64,000 nucleotides of DNA from Alloalcanivorax profundimaris (GCF_015265435.1 NZ_JABJWH010000014.1:1-64000); one strand, 5' to 3'; positions 46,175 to 55,738 are shown, counted from the first letter of the stretch. Numbers and translations: made by a program. The notes: a model not told the origin generated them from the letters alone.

Positions 46175-46187
46175 GGCGCCCCCGATC
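46161..46187 (+). other. Strong RNA hairpin across the styC stop codon
   Basis: GATCGGGGCGC pairs with GCGCCCCCGATC (one bulged base) around a TGAG loop that contains the styC TGA. There is no clean T-run after it, so it is more likely an mRNA-stabilising or partial-termination stem between the enzyme genes and the porin gene than a full terminator. Confidence 0.5.
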
Positions 46188-46237
46188 ATTGTCTTTACCT
46201 CACGACACGGAAAGAAAAACAACAGGCGAGAACCACC

Positions 46238-47611
46238 ATGCGAAATCATAAACTGGTCGCTGCCCTGCTAGGCGGCCCAATACTCACTCTGTCTCCGGGA
46301 ACCTGGGCGACCGAGGGATTAAGATTGGAAGGTTATGGCGCGATCTCCAGGGCCATGGGCGGCACCGCCATGGCTCAAGATGCCGGGGTGGCGGGAATAA
46401 TGAGCAACCCCGCCACCTTGTCAATCGCGCCACAAGGCAGTCGATTCACGGTCGGAGCGGATGTTATCACCGCCCGGATCGTAAACGAAGACCTTGTCAC
46501 TGGAGAGCGGTCGCGCACTTCGGACAGTGGAAAAAATCGAGGGCCCTACGTTGCCCCTCAACTTGGCTACAGCCTGACTCGGGGCGCCTGGTCTCTCGGT
46601 ACCGGGGCCTTCGCATTAGGCGGTCTGGGTACGGAGTACGGGCGACAAGGCTTTCTTTCCGAGGGGTCCAGCGGTGCCGCCACCGGCCTGGATAACAGCA
46701 GCCGCTTGCTGGTCGTTGATATTCCCTTCGCTCTCAGCTACCGGTTCAATGACCGCTTGACCGTTGGCGCCTCCATCGATGCCGTGTGGAGCGGCCTGAA
46801 CCTGAACATGCTGCTTGGAGCCAACCAGGTTGGCGGCCTGATCGCCGATGGGCGCGTGGAGGGAAGCCTGCTCGGCACGCTATCTACACTGCCAGCACTG
46901 GACGGCGCGCACCTTGGCCTCACCAGGGACCACCCTGTGAGCAGCGGCGCTGACGCCTGGGGCCTGGGCGGACGTGTGGGCATGACCTGGGCTCTGACCG
47001 AGGACACTCGCGTCGGGGCCGCTTACAACTTCGCCACGCGCCTGAATGATCTGAGTGGTGATGCCACGCTGACGGCCGTCGACCAGGTTGCTGGCCAGAT
47101 ACCGATTAGCGGCCGCGTAAGAATCGTCGACTTTCAGATGCCCGCGTCCTTTGGCGCCGGAGTCACCCATAAGGTCGACGAGAACTGGAGTCTTTCGTTG
47201 GATATCAGCAGGGTTCTATGGCGTGATGTGGTCAAGGATCTGGATGTGCGCTTCAGCAGCAATGAGGGTGACGACCTGAACCTGGAGATCCCTCAGAACT
47301 ACAAGAACCAGACGATAGTGGGGGTTGGTACCGCCTATCGCCTTGGCGATTGGGTATTAAGGGGCGGATACCGGCACGGCACACAAGTAGTTCCTGATCG
47401 TGACCTTTTTGTAACACTCCCCGTCACGCCAACCCGAATCCTTTCCGCTGGTGTTTCATATCAGCCATCACCGCGTAGCCGGGTGGACTTTGCCTATTCC
47501 CATAACCTGGAGATCGACAGGACCAATCCTGGCAACAGCAATACGGGAAACCCAGTCAGAACCAGGGAGTCCCAGAACAATTTCGTTTTTAGTTATACCC
47601 TCAGCTTCTAG
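46238..47611 (+). CDS. FadL/TodX-family outer-membrane hydrocarbon porin
   Basis: A 457-residue beta-barrel protein with a signal peptide ('LVAALLGGPILTLSPGTWA') and the FadL/OmpP1 N-terminal motif 'LEGYGAISRAMGGTAMAQDAGVAGIMSNPATL'. The C-terminus ends in a strand with terminal Phe ('NNFVFSYTLSF'). FadL/TodX proteins carry hydrophobic substrates such as toluene or styrene across the outer membrane. In several Pseudomonas styrene operons this position is instead held by styD and a different transport gene. Confidence 0.88.
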   Translation: MRNHKLVAALLGGPILTLSPGTWATEGLRLEGYGAISRAMGGTAMAQDAGVAGIMSNPATLSIAPQGSRFTVGADVITARIVNEDLVTGERSRTSDSGKNRGPYVAPQLGYSLTRGAWSLGTGAFALGGLGTEYGRQGFLSEGSSGAATGLDNSSRLLVVDIPFALSYRFNDRLTVGASIDAVWSGLNLNMLLGANQVGGLIADGRVEGSLLGTLSTLPALDGAHLGLTRDHPVSSGADAWGLGGRVGMTWALTEDTRVGAAYNFATRLNDLSGDATLTAVDQVAGQIPISGRVRIVDFQMPASFGAGVTHKVDENWSLSLDISRVLWRDVVKDLDVRFSSNEGDDLNLEIPQNYKNQTIVGVGTAYRLGDWVLRGGYRHGTQVVPDRDLFVTLPVTPTRILSAGVSYQPSPRSRVDFAYSHNLEIDRTNPGNSNTGNPVRTRESQNNFVFSYTLSF

Positions 47612-47617
47612 GTGCAT

Positions 47618-47944
47618 ATGATGAAAAAACTTCTGGTATTGTACCCCCACCCGGTGGACCGAGACGCTTTTCTTTCCTACTACGAATCCAGACATCTTCC
47701 AAAGGTTCATGATCTTCCTGGTTTATTGTCCGCCTCGTTTAGCGTGGCCGAGGACAATTCCTCTCCTTACTTTGTATACTTCGAAGCCACCTTCGAGGAC
47801 AAACAGGCTTTAACCAAGGCCATGATCTCCGAGGCAGGCGGATTCCTGGCCAGCGACATCGCAAACTTCTCCCCCAAAGGCGCCGTCACGATAACATCGG
47901 AGACGCGGGTGGTGAAGCATGCGGTCGCCGGCGCGGACGGCTGA
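47618..47944 (+). CDS. EthD-like dimeric alpha-beta barrel protein
   Basis: About 108 residues with the EthD pattern 'KLLVLYPHPVDRDAFLSYYESRHLPKVHDLPGLLSASFSVAEDNSSPYFVYFEATFEDKQAL'. EthD proteins are small accessory enzymes in degradation pathways, with roles that are mostly unknown. It begins a few nt after the porin stop, and an AGGTG sequence there may serve as its ribosome-binding site. Its function in styrene use is not known to me. Confidence 0.75.
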   Translation: MMKKLLVLYPHPVDRDAFLSYYESRHLPKVHDLPGLLSASFSVAEDNSSPYFVYFEATFEDKQALTKAMISEAGGFLASDIANFSPKGAVTITSETRVVKHAVAGADG

Positions 47945-48049
47945 AGGATTCCGGGCGGTCAACGACCCTCCGTACTTTTTTGACATGCTCTCACGCGCCA
48001 CCGCTTTCGAGGACGATCCAAGCATCACGTTGGCACAAAGAGGTCTGGC

Positions 48050-50986
48050 ATGCATGAATTCATAAAAAGAATATTCAACGATGGCGACAAATTCAGAATT
48101 GGCAGTGTCAATTTTGATCATCGGGATGACCATCAGACCCAAAAAGAGAAATTCGCACGAATCATTCTCGACCAGATGTACCACTTCGCCGGGCTTCTTA
48201 CCAGCGACGGTCGAATCCTTGAGATCAATGTCCCCGCCTTGAGCGGCGCCGGGCTTCGCATTGAAGACGTCGTCGGCATTCCCTTCTGGGAAGCTCGCTG
48301 GTTCGCGTTATCGGAGGAGAGCAAGGCCCTGCAGCGCGCGATGGTGCAACGGGCCGCGAATGGCGAATTTATTCGCCGGGATATCGAGGTTTATGGTGAA
48401 GCCAGTGGTGAAAAAACGATCATCACCGACTACTCGCTGACACCGTTGAAGGATGAAGCCGGAAATGTCCGCTTCATTCTCGCCGAGGGTCGCAACATAA
48501 CCGAAAAAAAGCAATTTGAATCAGAGATCGCCAGAAAGAACACCGAACTGGAGGAAATTCTAGAAAAAAATCGTGATTTGGATAACAAAAAAGATCACTT
48601 TTTCGCCAATATCAGCCATGAACTAAAAACTCCGCTGTCCCTGATCATTGGCCCGGTGGATGACATTCTCTCAAACGATATCGGCCTCTCCAAAAGACAA
48701 AAGACCGATCTCGTCGCTATTCGTCGAAATGCGATTACCATGCTCAATCTCGTTAATGAGCTTCTGGACTTGGCGAAGGTGGACGCAGGGAAGGTTCAAC
48801 TTTTCTATGAAGCCATTCCTCTGGCCGGATTCATTAAGGAAATTGCCAGCCATTTTGACGCCATCGCCCTCCAAAGCAATATCGCGTTCGCGGTGACGGT
48901 CCCGGATGAGCTGGAGATCGAAGCCGATTCCGAAAGGCTGGGTCAGATCGTTTTCAATCTGATCTCCAATGCTTTCAGTGTGACCCCCCGAGGGGGCCGA
49001 ATCAGCTGTAACGTCGAGAGACCGGATTCCCAACGGGTTCTTATCACGGTGAAGGACACCGGGCCAGGCATCGACTCCGATCAGGCGACAAGGATCTTTG
49101 AACGCTTTGAGCAAGGCGATGGCCTCCTTCAAAGTTCAAGAAAAGGAACCGGACTAGGGCTGGCGATCGTAAAGGAGTTCGTGGATCTTCATGGAGGGAT
49201 CGTCACGGCCACCAATTCATCAGTGGGTGGCGCGGTTTTCAGCGTTGAACTGCCCTATAAGGCTCCGTGTGGCACGGGGGTGCGCCCGAAACCGACGGAT
49301 ATGACGCGCGAGACGGGCATCCTGGTGCCCCGCCAAGGCATTCATGAGGAATCCTCGCCGGATGTGCCGGGCAATGGGCGACCGCTGATCCTGGTGGTTG
49401 ATGACAACCACGAGATGAGGAACCTGATCGGCCGTATCCTTGGCAACGAGTACAGGGTGCGAACCGCCGGTGGAGCGCGGCAGGCTCTAGCGGCCCTCGA
49501 AACGGAGCCACCGGACCTGATCATGACCGATCTCATGATGCCGGAATACAGTGGCGATGAGATGATCAAATCGATCCGCAATCGTATCGATTCCGGACAA
49601 ATTCCCATTCTCGTCCTTTCGGCCCATGCGGACATTACGGTTAAAAACGAGCTGCTGTCGAAATACGTCCAGGACTACGTCACCAAGCCTTTTTTTGTTC
49701 CCGAACTGTTATCACGGGTCCGAAACCTGTTAATGATGCGTGAGACCCGCCTGGTACTACAGAAGGAATTGAAGTCCCGCGACACCGACCTTATTCAGCT
49801 TACCCGGGAACTGATCGAGGGCCGCAGGGAACTACAGAACAGCGTCGATGCATTGCGTAAATCGGAAGGCCGTTGGCGAGCGATTCATGAAAACTTCGCG
49901 GTCGGCATCGCCGCCGTGGATGGCAACTGGATGTTCGTGAATGTCAATCCGGCATTCTGCCGCATGCTCGGATATGGCGCAGACGAGCTTCTCGGCCGTT
50001 CGATCATGGAAATAACCCACCAAGCCGATCGATCGTTTACCGGCCATCGCCTGACCCAGCTTCTATCGGGGGAGATCGACAATTACCACCACCGCAAGCG
50101 GTTCATCAACAAACAGGGGGAAGCGGTCTGGACGAGTTCCAGTGTCTCCGTGATACCACAAACCGAGGACACTCCTCCCTTGCTGATAGGCGTAGTGAAG
50201 GACATCAGCGAAACAAAAAAGGCGGAACTTGAACTGGAGGAGGCCCGTCTAGAGTTGGCTCGCGTTATGCGGGTCACATCCATGGGCGAGTTGGTGGCAT
50301 CGATCACGCATGAGATTAATCAGCCGCTCTCCGCCATCGTTTCGAATAGCCAGGCCGCGCTGCAATGGCTGTCCCATACCCCTCCGAACCGCAACGAGGC
50401 CATAGGCGCCATCAAGAGCATTCTGAGAGATGGGGAGCGGGCCGCCAATGTAGCCATCCGTATTCGTGGGTTCATGAAGCGGGATGCCACGACTTCCCAG
50501 CCCGTCGCCTGGCCTACCCTCATTACCGACGTACTGGATTATGTGAACGAAACGGCGCGAAAAAAAGGCATTGAGATCCACACTGATCTGGCCCGCGATC
50601 TGCCCGTGATCAACAGTGACAAAGTGCAACTGCAGCAGATTCTCCTGAACCTGGTCCTTAATGCCATGGAGGCAATGGATGGCATGGATGCCAGGGCGGG
50701 CCCTTGGAACGGCGGCAAGATACTTCGAATTCGGGTCTGGCTTCGCTCACACACCATCCTGGTTTTGGTCGCCGATAACGGGCCAGGCGTTGCCTCCGAG
50801 GTCAGGGCACGGGTTTTCGAGCCGTTTTTCACAACCAAATCCAATGGCTTGGGAATGGGTCTTCCCCTGTGCAGAACGATCGCGAATCGACTCGGCGGCG
50901 ATCTCGTTCTTCTTGATAATGAGAACGGGCGCGAAGGCGCTTCGTTTCAGCTGAGTTTGCCGCTGGAGAACAAAAAGAATGATTAA
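48050..50986 (+). CDS. styS: Styrene-sensing hybrid histidine kinase
   Basis: A 978-residue soluble kinase with the unusual two-kinase StyS/TodS layout. PAS1 (about residues 35-160) is followed by HK1 with His190 in 'NISHELKTPL', its ATPase domain, a receiver with Asp494 ('IMTDLMMPEYSGDEM'), a short coiled coil, PAS2 (about 610-740), and HK2 with His754 in 'SITHEINQPLSAIVSN' and its own ATPase domain. It has no membrane segment, as expected for a cytoplasmic aromatic sensor. It overlaps styR by 8 nt. Confidence 0.95.
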   Translation: MHEFIKRIFNDGDKFRIGSVNFDHRDDHQTQKEKFARIILDQMYHFAGLLTSDGRILEINVPALSGAGLRIEDVVGIPFWEARWFALSEESKALQRAMVQRAANGEFIRRDIEVYGEASGEKTIITDYSLTPLKDEAGNVRFILAEGRNITEKKQFESEIARKNTELEEILEKNRDLDNKKDHFFANISHELKTPLSLIIGPVDDILSNDIGLSKRQKTDLVAIRRNAITMLNLVNELLDLAKVDAGKVQLFYEAIPLAGFIKEIASHFDAIALQSNIAFAVTVPDELEIEADSERLGQIVFNLISNAFSVTPRGGRISCNVERPDSQRVLITVKDTGPGIDSDQATRIFERFEQGDGLLQSSRKGTGLGLAIVKEFVDLHGGIVTATNSSVGGAVFSVELPYKAPCGTGVRPKPTDMTRETGILVPRQGIHEESSPDVPGNGRPLILVVDDNHEMRNLIGRILGNEYRVRTAGGARQALAALETEPPDLIMTDLMMPEYSGDEMIKSIRNRIDSGQIPILVLSAHADITVKNELLSKYVQDYVTKPFFVPELLSRVRNLLMMRETRLVLQKELKSRDTDLIQLTRELIEGRRELQNSVDALRKSEGRWRAIHENFAVGIAAVDGNWMFVNVNPAFCRMLGYGADELLGRSIMEITHQADRSFTGHRLTQLLSGEIDNYHHRKRFINKQGEAVWTSSSVSVIPQTEDTPPLLIGVVKDISETKKAELELEEARLELARVMRVTSMGELVASITHEINQPLSAIVSNSQAALQWLSHTPPNRNEAIGAIKSILRDGERAANVAIRIRGFMKRDATTSQPVAWPTLITDVLDYVNETARKKGIEIHTDLARDLPVINSDKVQLQQILLNLVLNAMEAMDGMDARAGPWNGGKILRIRVWLRSHTILVLVADNGPGVASEVRARVFEPFFTTKSNGLGMGLPLCRTIANRLGGDLVLLDNENGREGASFQLSLPLENKKND

Positions 50987-51593
50987 AGAGCACACCGTTT
51001 ACATCGTCGATGATGATATCTCAATGCGCGAGGCGATAAGTACCCTGCTTCGCTCCCATGGTTTTCGGATTGTCTCCTGCGAGTCCGCGGAAACCTTTCT
51101 GGACCAGGTGTCTTTCGAAAGGCCCTGCTGTGTGGTCCTGGATGTAAGTATGCCGGAGATGACGGGCGTCGAGCTTCAGAACTACCTGATTGCGATCAAC
51201 GAGATGATCCCGATTGTCTTCGTCACCGCGCACGGGGATATCCCTATGTCCGTGAAGGCGATCAAGTCCGGTGCGATCGAGTTCCTTCAAAAACCGGTTG
51301 ACCAGGAGCACCTTCTGGCGGCGGTGAGACAGGGGCTAGAACGGGATGCCAGAAAACACGACGAGCTCAGTCAACGGGCAAGTCTGAAAGAACGGGTAAA
51401 CCTGCTGACACCGAGAGAACGGGAGGTTCTGAAGGAGGCGGTGACCGGCAAGCTCAACAAGCAAATCGCCGCAGACCTTGGCGTCACCGTGGTCACGGTT
51501 AAAGTACACCGGCACAACATGATGCAAAAACTGGCCGTCAGGTCCCTGGCGGAACTTGTCCGTATCGTCGAGCGTCACGCTGACCTTTTCTAG
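50979..51593 (+). CDS. styR: Styrene response regulator
   Basis: A 204-residue FixJ/NarL-type regulator. The receiver has the acidic pocket 'VYIVDDDISMREA' and phospho-acceptor Asp55 in 'VVLDVSMPEMTG'. The LuxR HTH spans about residues 140-200 ('LTPREREVLKEAVTGKLNKQIAADLGVTVVTVKVHRHNMMQKL'). Phosphorylated StyR would bind the box at 43734-43747 and activate styA. Its gene is downstream of the catabolic genes, whereas in Pseudomonas styS-styR usually lie upstream. Confidence 0.94.
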   Translation: MIKEHTVYIVDDDISMREAISTLLRSHGFRIVSCESAETFLDQVSFERPCCVVLDVSMPEMTGVELQNYLIAINEMIPIVFVTAHGDIPMSVKAIKSGAIEFLQKPVDQEHLLAAVRQGLERDARKHDELSQRASLKERVNLLTPREREVLKEAVTGKLNKQIAADLGVTVVTVKVHRHNMMQKLAVRSLAELVRIVERHADLF

Positions 51594-51615
51594 TCACGAT
51601 CCATCGACAAGACCT

Positions 51616-52614
51616 TTACCACGCCCTGACCACCTGCCTGACAAGGTCCGGGCCCTGGTAGATCAGGCCGGAATAGACCTGCACCAGGTCGGCGCCCAGG
51701 CGCCGCTTCTCGACGGCGTCGGCGCCACTCTGGATGCCGCCCACGCCGATGATCGGCAGGCGGCCATCCAGGGCGCGGCGCATGGTGGCCAGGGCCCGGT
51801 CGGCGATGGGTTTGAGCGGGGCGCCGCTCAGGCCGCCCTGCTCGCCGCCGTGCTGGAGCCGTTCCACGCCGGGGCGCTCCAGGGTGGTGTTGCCGACGCA
51901 CACGCCGTCGATGCCGTGGCGTACGAAGGCTTCCGCCATGGCGCCCAGTTCCTGCTCGTTGTTGTCCGGGGCGATCTTGATCACCAGGGGCACGCGCTTG
52001 CCGTTTTGCTGGTCGAGCCGGGTTTGCGCCTCGCGCAGGGTGCCGAGCAGCGCGTCCAGGGCGTCGCCGTGTTGCAGGCTGCGCAGCCCCGGGGTGTTCG
52101 GCGAGGACACATTGACCACCAGATAGCTGGCCAGGGCGTGGACCTTCTCCTGGCAGATCAGGTAGTCGTCCACGGCGTTTTCCACCGGGGTGTCCTTGTT
52201 CTTGCCGATGTTGATGCCCAGCACGCCTTGATAGCGGCTGGCGCGGACATTGGCCACCAGGGCGTCGACGCCGTGGTTGTTGAAGCCCATGCGGTTGATG
52301 ATGGCGCGGGCCTCGGGCAGGCGGAACAGGCGCGGCTTGGGGTTGCCGGGCTGGGCGCGCGGGGTGACGGTGCCCACTTCCAGGAAACCGAAGCCCAGGG
52401 TGGCCAGGCCGTCGATGCAGTCGCCGTTCTTATCCAGGCCGGCGGCCAGACCCACCGGGTTGGGGAGATCCAGGCCCATCACCGAAACCGGCCGGTCCGG
52501 CACGGTGCCGGGCAGCAGCTTGCCGGCGCCCCGGCGCAGCATGTCCAGGGTCAGGTCGTGGGCCTGTTCGGCGGACAGGGTAAACAGCAGTGGACGGGCG
52601 AGGCGGTACAACAC
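51616..52614 (-). CDS. pyrD: Dihydroorotate dehydrogenase (quinone), class 2
   Basis: About 332 residues starting at GTG 52612-52614 ('[28 protein letters not shown]'), which aligns with the E. coli N-terminus; GGAG lies 8 nt upstream. It has '[44 protein letters not shown]', the serine-bearing '[16 protein letters not shown]' and '[34 protein letters not shown]'. It oxidises dihydroorotate at the membrane. A TATACT -10-like sequence (52644-52649) lies right beside a heptamer repeat element. Convergent with styR. Confidence 0.95.
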   Translation of the reverse strand: MLYRLARPLLFTLSAEQAHDLTLDMLRRGAGKLLPGTVPDRPVSVMGLDLPNPVGLAAGLDKNGDCIDGLATLGFGFLEVGTVTPRAQPGNPKPRLFRLPEARAIINRMGFNNHGVDALVANVRASRYQGVLGINIGKNKDTPVENAVDDYLICQEKVHALASYLVVNVSSPNTPGLRSLQHGDALDALLGTLREAQTRLDQQNGKRVPLVIKIAPDNNEQELGAMAEAFVRHGIDGVCVGNTTLERPGVERLQHGGEQGGLSGAPLKPIADRALATMRRALDGRLPIIGVGGIQSGADAVEKRRLGADLVQVYSGLIYQGPDLVRQVVRAW

Positions 52615-52654
52615 GGGGCGGCTCCAGAGCGATCGGCGCGGGGAGTATACACCG

Positions 52655-52817
52655 ATGCAGGATTCAGGATGCAGGATACAGGCGCGAGAAGGGCCCTGTC
52701 GGCGGCGGGGCCGTGCCCGCGCGGAGAGCCACGACAGGATCTCAGCGCGGAGTGAACACCCACGCGGCCCCACTCATGCCATCCCCGCGCCTGCATCCTG
52801 CATCCTGAACCCTGTAT
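52655..52817. repeat. Palindromic heptamer-ended element, gene-less copy
   Basis: Left arm 52655-52682: four ATNCAGG heptamers. Right arm 52790-52817: four CCTGNAY heptamers. The 107-nt interior starts CGCGAGAAGGGCC and ends CCCCGCG, with no open frame. It fills the gap between the pyrD promoter and the pepN stop. Total length is 163 nt. Confidence 0.88.
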
Positions 52818-52823
52818 CGCGCT

Positions 52824-55454
52824 TCAGGCGCCGAGGATGCGGTCGAGCACCTCGGCGAGGTTGGCGGAGGCGCCGGGGCGGATGCCACGCAGGGCGTCGC
52901 CGAGCTTGCCGGCCAGGTCCGGCTCCAGGCGCTTGAGCCGGGCCCCGCCGTTGGCGAGCCGGGCGGCGATCTGCGGGTTGATGCCATCGAGTTTCTTGAG
53001 CGCCCGGGCGAACAGGGCGTAGCCGCTGCCGTCCGGGGCATGGAAGGCGGACGGGTTGCCGTTGACCAGGGTGCCGATCACCGCGCGCACCCGGTTGGGC
53101 AGGGTCCACTCGAAGGCCGGGTGGTCGAGCAGCGCCTCGGCCCGGGCCACGGTGTCCGGGCCGGGCACGGTGGCCTGGATAGCGAACCACTGGTCCATGA
53201 CCAGCGGTTCATCGGCCCATTGCTCGGCGAAGCGGGCCAGGCGGCCCTGGTCGTCCAGGCCGTTGTGCACCAGGTCGCGCAGGGCGCCCTGGGCGTTGGT
53301 CATGCAGGTCGGCTGGTCGAAGTCGCGGCCCAGGTATTCGCCCACCCTGGTCGCGTCGAGGGCGCCCTGCCCGGCGGCGGCGGCCAGGTAGGCGAGGGCC
53401 AGCCGGCGCAGACGGCGGCGGCCCATGGCATCGCCGCCGCTCTGGTAGCGGGGCTCGTCGAACTGCTCGGCCAGGCGCCACCAGTGGTCGGCCAGGGCCT
53501 CGCCGAGAGCGGCGCGCAGGCCGCTCACCGCCTGATGGACCCGTTGCGGGCGCAGCGGCGCGTGGCGGTCGCCGACCGCGTTTTCGGCGGGCAGGCCGAG
53601 CAGCAGCGCGGCCTGGGCCGGGTCCTCGGCGGCGCGGGCGATGACCCGCTCCAGCACCGGGGCGAGCCGGGGCAACTGGTCGGCGGCGCTTTCGCCATCG
53701 TCGATGATGCGCGCCAGGGCGGCGAAGTAGAGGCGCTGAGCGGCATCCCAGCGGCAGAAGCCGTCGCTGTCGTGGGCCAGCAGCGTGACGAGCTGCTCCT
53801 CGCTGAAGTCGTAGCGCAGCGACACCGGCGCGGAGAAGCCGCGTAGCAGGGACGGCGTGGGCTGTTCCGGCAGCCGGAAGCGGAACACCTGGCGGGGCTC
53901 GCGCAGGATCGCCACGGTTTCGGTGCCGCCCTGGTCGTCCAGGGGCAGCGGCCGGCCCTGGCCGTCCAGGAGGGCCAGTTTGATCGGGATCATCAGCGGC
54001 TGCTTGTCCGGTTCGCCGGGGGTGGCCGGGGTGTGCTGCTCAATGGTGAGCTGGTATTCGCCATCCCGGTAGTCGTCGGTGACCGTGAGCACCGGGGTGC
54101 CGGCCTGGCTGTACCAGCGTTTGAACTGGGTCAGGTCGAGCCCGGACACTTCTTCCATGCAGGCCACGAAGTCGTCGCAGGTAACCGCCTGGCCGTCGAA
54201 GCGCTCGAAGTAGAGGTCGGTGGCGCGGCGGAAGTCCTTGGCGCCGAGCAACTGATGCTGCATGCGCACGATCTCGGCGCCCTTCTCGTAGACGGTCAGG
54301 GTGTAGAAGTTGTCGATCTTCTGGTAGGCCGCCGGGCGCACCGGGTGGGCCATGGGGCCCTGGTCCTCGGGGAACTGATGGTTGACCAGGAAATCCACGT
54401 TTTCCACCCGCACCACGGCGCGGGAGTTCATGTCCGAGGAGAACTCCTGGTCGCGGAACACGGTGAAGCCTTCCTTGAGGCTGAGCTGGAACCAATCGCG
54501 GCAGGTGACCCGGTTGCCGCTCCAGTTGTGGAAGTATTCGTGGGCGACCACGGATTCCACCCGCTCGAAGGCGGCGTCGGTGGTGGTGTCGGGGTGGGCC
54601 AGCACGCAGGAGGTGTTGAAGATGTTGAGGCCCTTGTTCTCCATGGCGCCCATGTTGAAGTGGCTGACCGCCACGATCTGGAAGATGTCCAGGTCGTATT
54701 CGCGGCCGAACACCTGTTCGTCCCAGGCCATGGCGCGCTTGAGTGAATCCATGGCGTGGTCGAGCTTGTCCAGGTCGCGGTGCTCGGCGTACAGGCGCAG
54801 GGCCACTTCACGGCCGGAGGCGGTGGTGAAGGTGTCCGACAGGCAGGCCAGGTCCCCGGCCACCAGGGCAAACAGGTAGCAGGGTTTGGGGAACGGGTCT
54901 TCCCAGGTGGCGAAGTGGCGGTCGCCCTCTTCCTCGCCGGCGTCCACCGGGTTGCCGTTGGAGAGCAGCAGCGGGTAGGCGCTCTTGTCGGCGTGGATGG
55001 TGGTGGTGAAGCGGCTGAGCACGTCCGGGCGATCCGGGAAAAAGGTGATGCGGCGGAAGCCTTCCGCCTCGCATTGCGTGCAGTACATGCCGTTGGAGCG
55101 GTACAGGCCCTCCAGGGCGGTGTTCTTTTCCGGCTCGATGCGCACCACGGAGGTCAGGGTGAAGGCGTCCGGGGCGCCGGGGATCACCAGCTTCGGGCCG
55201 TCCAGGCGGTAGTCGTCGCCGGGGTTCAGTTCACGGCCGTCCAGGGTCAGCGAACGCAGCTCCAGGTGCTCGCCATCGAGCACCAGATCCTCGGGCTTGT
55301 CGGCGCGCTCCGGGTTGCGGCGCAGGGTCAGGCGGGCGGTGACCAGGGTGTGGCCGTCGCGCAGGTCCACATCCAGGGTGGTGTCCGGGATCAGCCAGGC
55401 GGGCGGCTGGTAGTCCGCCAGGCGGGTGACCGGGTTGGGCTGTCCGTCTCTCAT
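52824..55454 (-). CDS. pepN: Aminopeptidase N (M1 family)
   Basis: An 876-residue M1 metallopeptidase. The exopeptidase motif 'VSHFNMGAMENKGLNIFN' is near residue 260, and the zinc motif 'VVAHEYFHNWSGNRVTCRDWFQLSLKEGF' starts at His305 (HEXXH-X18-E), followed by the four-domain M1 C-terminal region. It removes N-terminal residues from peptides in the cytoplasm. The start at 55452-55454 overlaps the stop of the DUF1315 gene by one base (TGATG). Confidence 0.96.
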   Translation of the reverse strand: MRDGQPNPVTRLADYQPPAWLIPDTTLDVDLRDGHTLVTARLTLRRNPERADKPEDLVLDGEHLELRSLTLDGRELNPGDDYRLDGPKLVIPGAPDAFTLTSVVRIEPEKNTALEGLYRSNGMYCTQCEAEGFRRITFFPDRPDVLSRFTTTIHADKSAYPLLLSNGNPVDAGEEEGDRHFATWEDPFPKPCYLFALVAGDLACLSDTFTTASGREVALRLYAEHRDLDKLDHAMDSLKRAMAWDEQVFGREYDLDIFQIVAVSHFNMGAMENKGLNIFNTSCVLAHPDTTTDAAFERVESVVAHEYFHNWSGNRVTCRDWFQLSLKEGFTVFRDQEFSSDMNSRAVVRVENVDFLVNHQFPEDQGPMAHPVRPAAYQKIDNFYTLTVYEKGAEIVRMQHQLLGAKDFRRATDLYFERFDGQAVTCDDFVACMEEVSGLDLTQFKRWYSQAGTPVLTVTDDYRDGEYQLTIEQHTPATPGEPDKQPLMIPIKLALLDGQGRPLPLDDQGGTETVAILREPRQVFRFRLPEQPTPSLLRGFSAPVSLRYDFSEEQLVTLLAHDSDGFCRWDAAQRLYFAALARIIDDGESAADQLPRLAPVLERVIARAAEDPAQAALLLGLPAENAVGDRHAPLRPQRVHQAVSGLRAALGEALADHWWRLAEQFDEPRYQSGGDAMGRRRLRRLALAYLAAAAGQGALDATRVGEYLGRDFDQPTCMTNAQGALRDLVHNGLDDQGRLARFAEQWADEPLVMDQWFAIQATVPGPDTVARAEALLDHPAFEWTLPNRVRAVIGTLVNGNPSAFHAPDGSGYALFARALKKLDGINPQIAARLANGGARLKRLEPDLAGKLGDALRGIRPGASANLAEVLDRILGA

Positions 55455-55738
55455 CAGTGTTCTCCGTTTCGGCCGGCGGGGCGCAGGGAGACCGGCTGCT
55501 CGCCGTCCTCGTCGGCGGCCTGGCTCTTGCAGTGGCTGGGCACGTAGCCGGTGCGCTCCTCCTCGGGCAGGTTGCGGATTTCCCAGGCGATCACCGCCTG
55601 CAGGCACAGCTCGCGCTGCTCGTCGCTGACCTGACGGCCGTCGGGCCAGCGGCCGGTTTCCACGGCGGTGCGCATGTTGTGCCAGACCTCCAGGGTCATG
55701 GAATCGATCATCTGGTCGAAGGAGGGAGCGGAAGACAT
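55454..55738 (-). CDS. DUF1315 (YeaC-like) protein
   Basis: A 94-residue acidic protein ('FDQMIDSMTLEVWHNMRTAVETGRWPDGRQVSDEQRELCLQAVIAWEIRNLPEEERTGYV') matching the YeaC/DUF1315 family of unknown function. It begins at 55736-55738 with the MSSAP start and is translationally linked to pepN. Confidence 0.88.
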   Translation of the reverse strand: MSSAPSFDQMIDSMTLEVWHNMRTAVETGRWPDGRQVSDEQRELCLQAVIAWEIRNLPEEERTGYVPSHCKSQAADEDGEQPVSLRPAGRNGEH

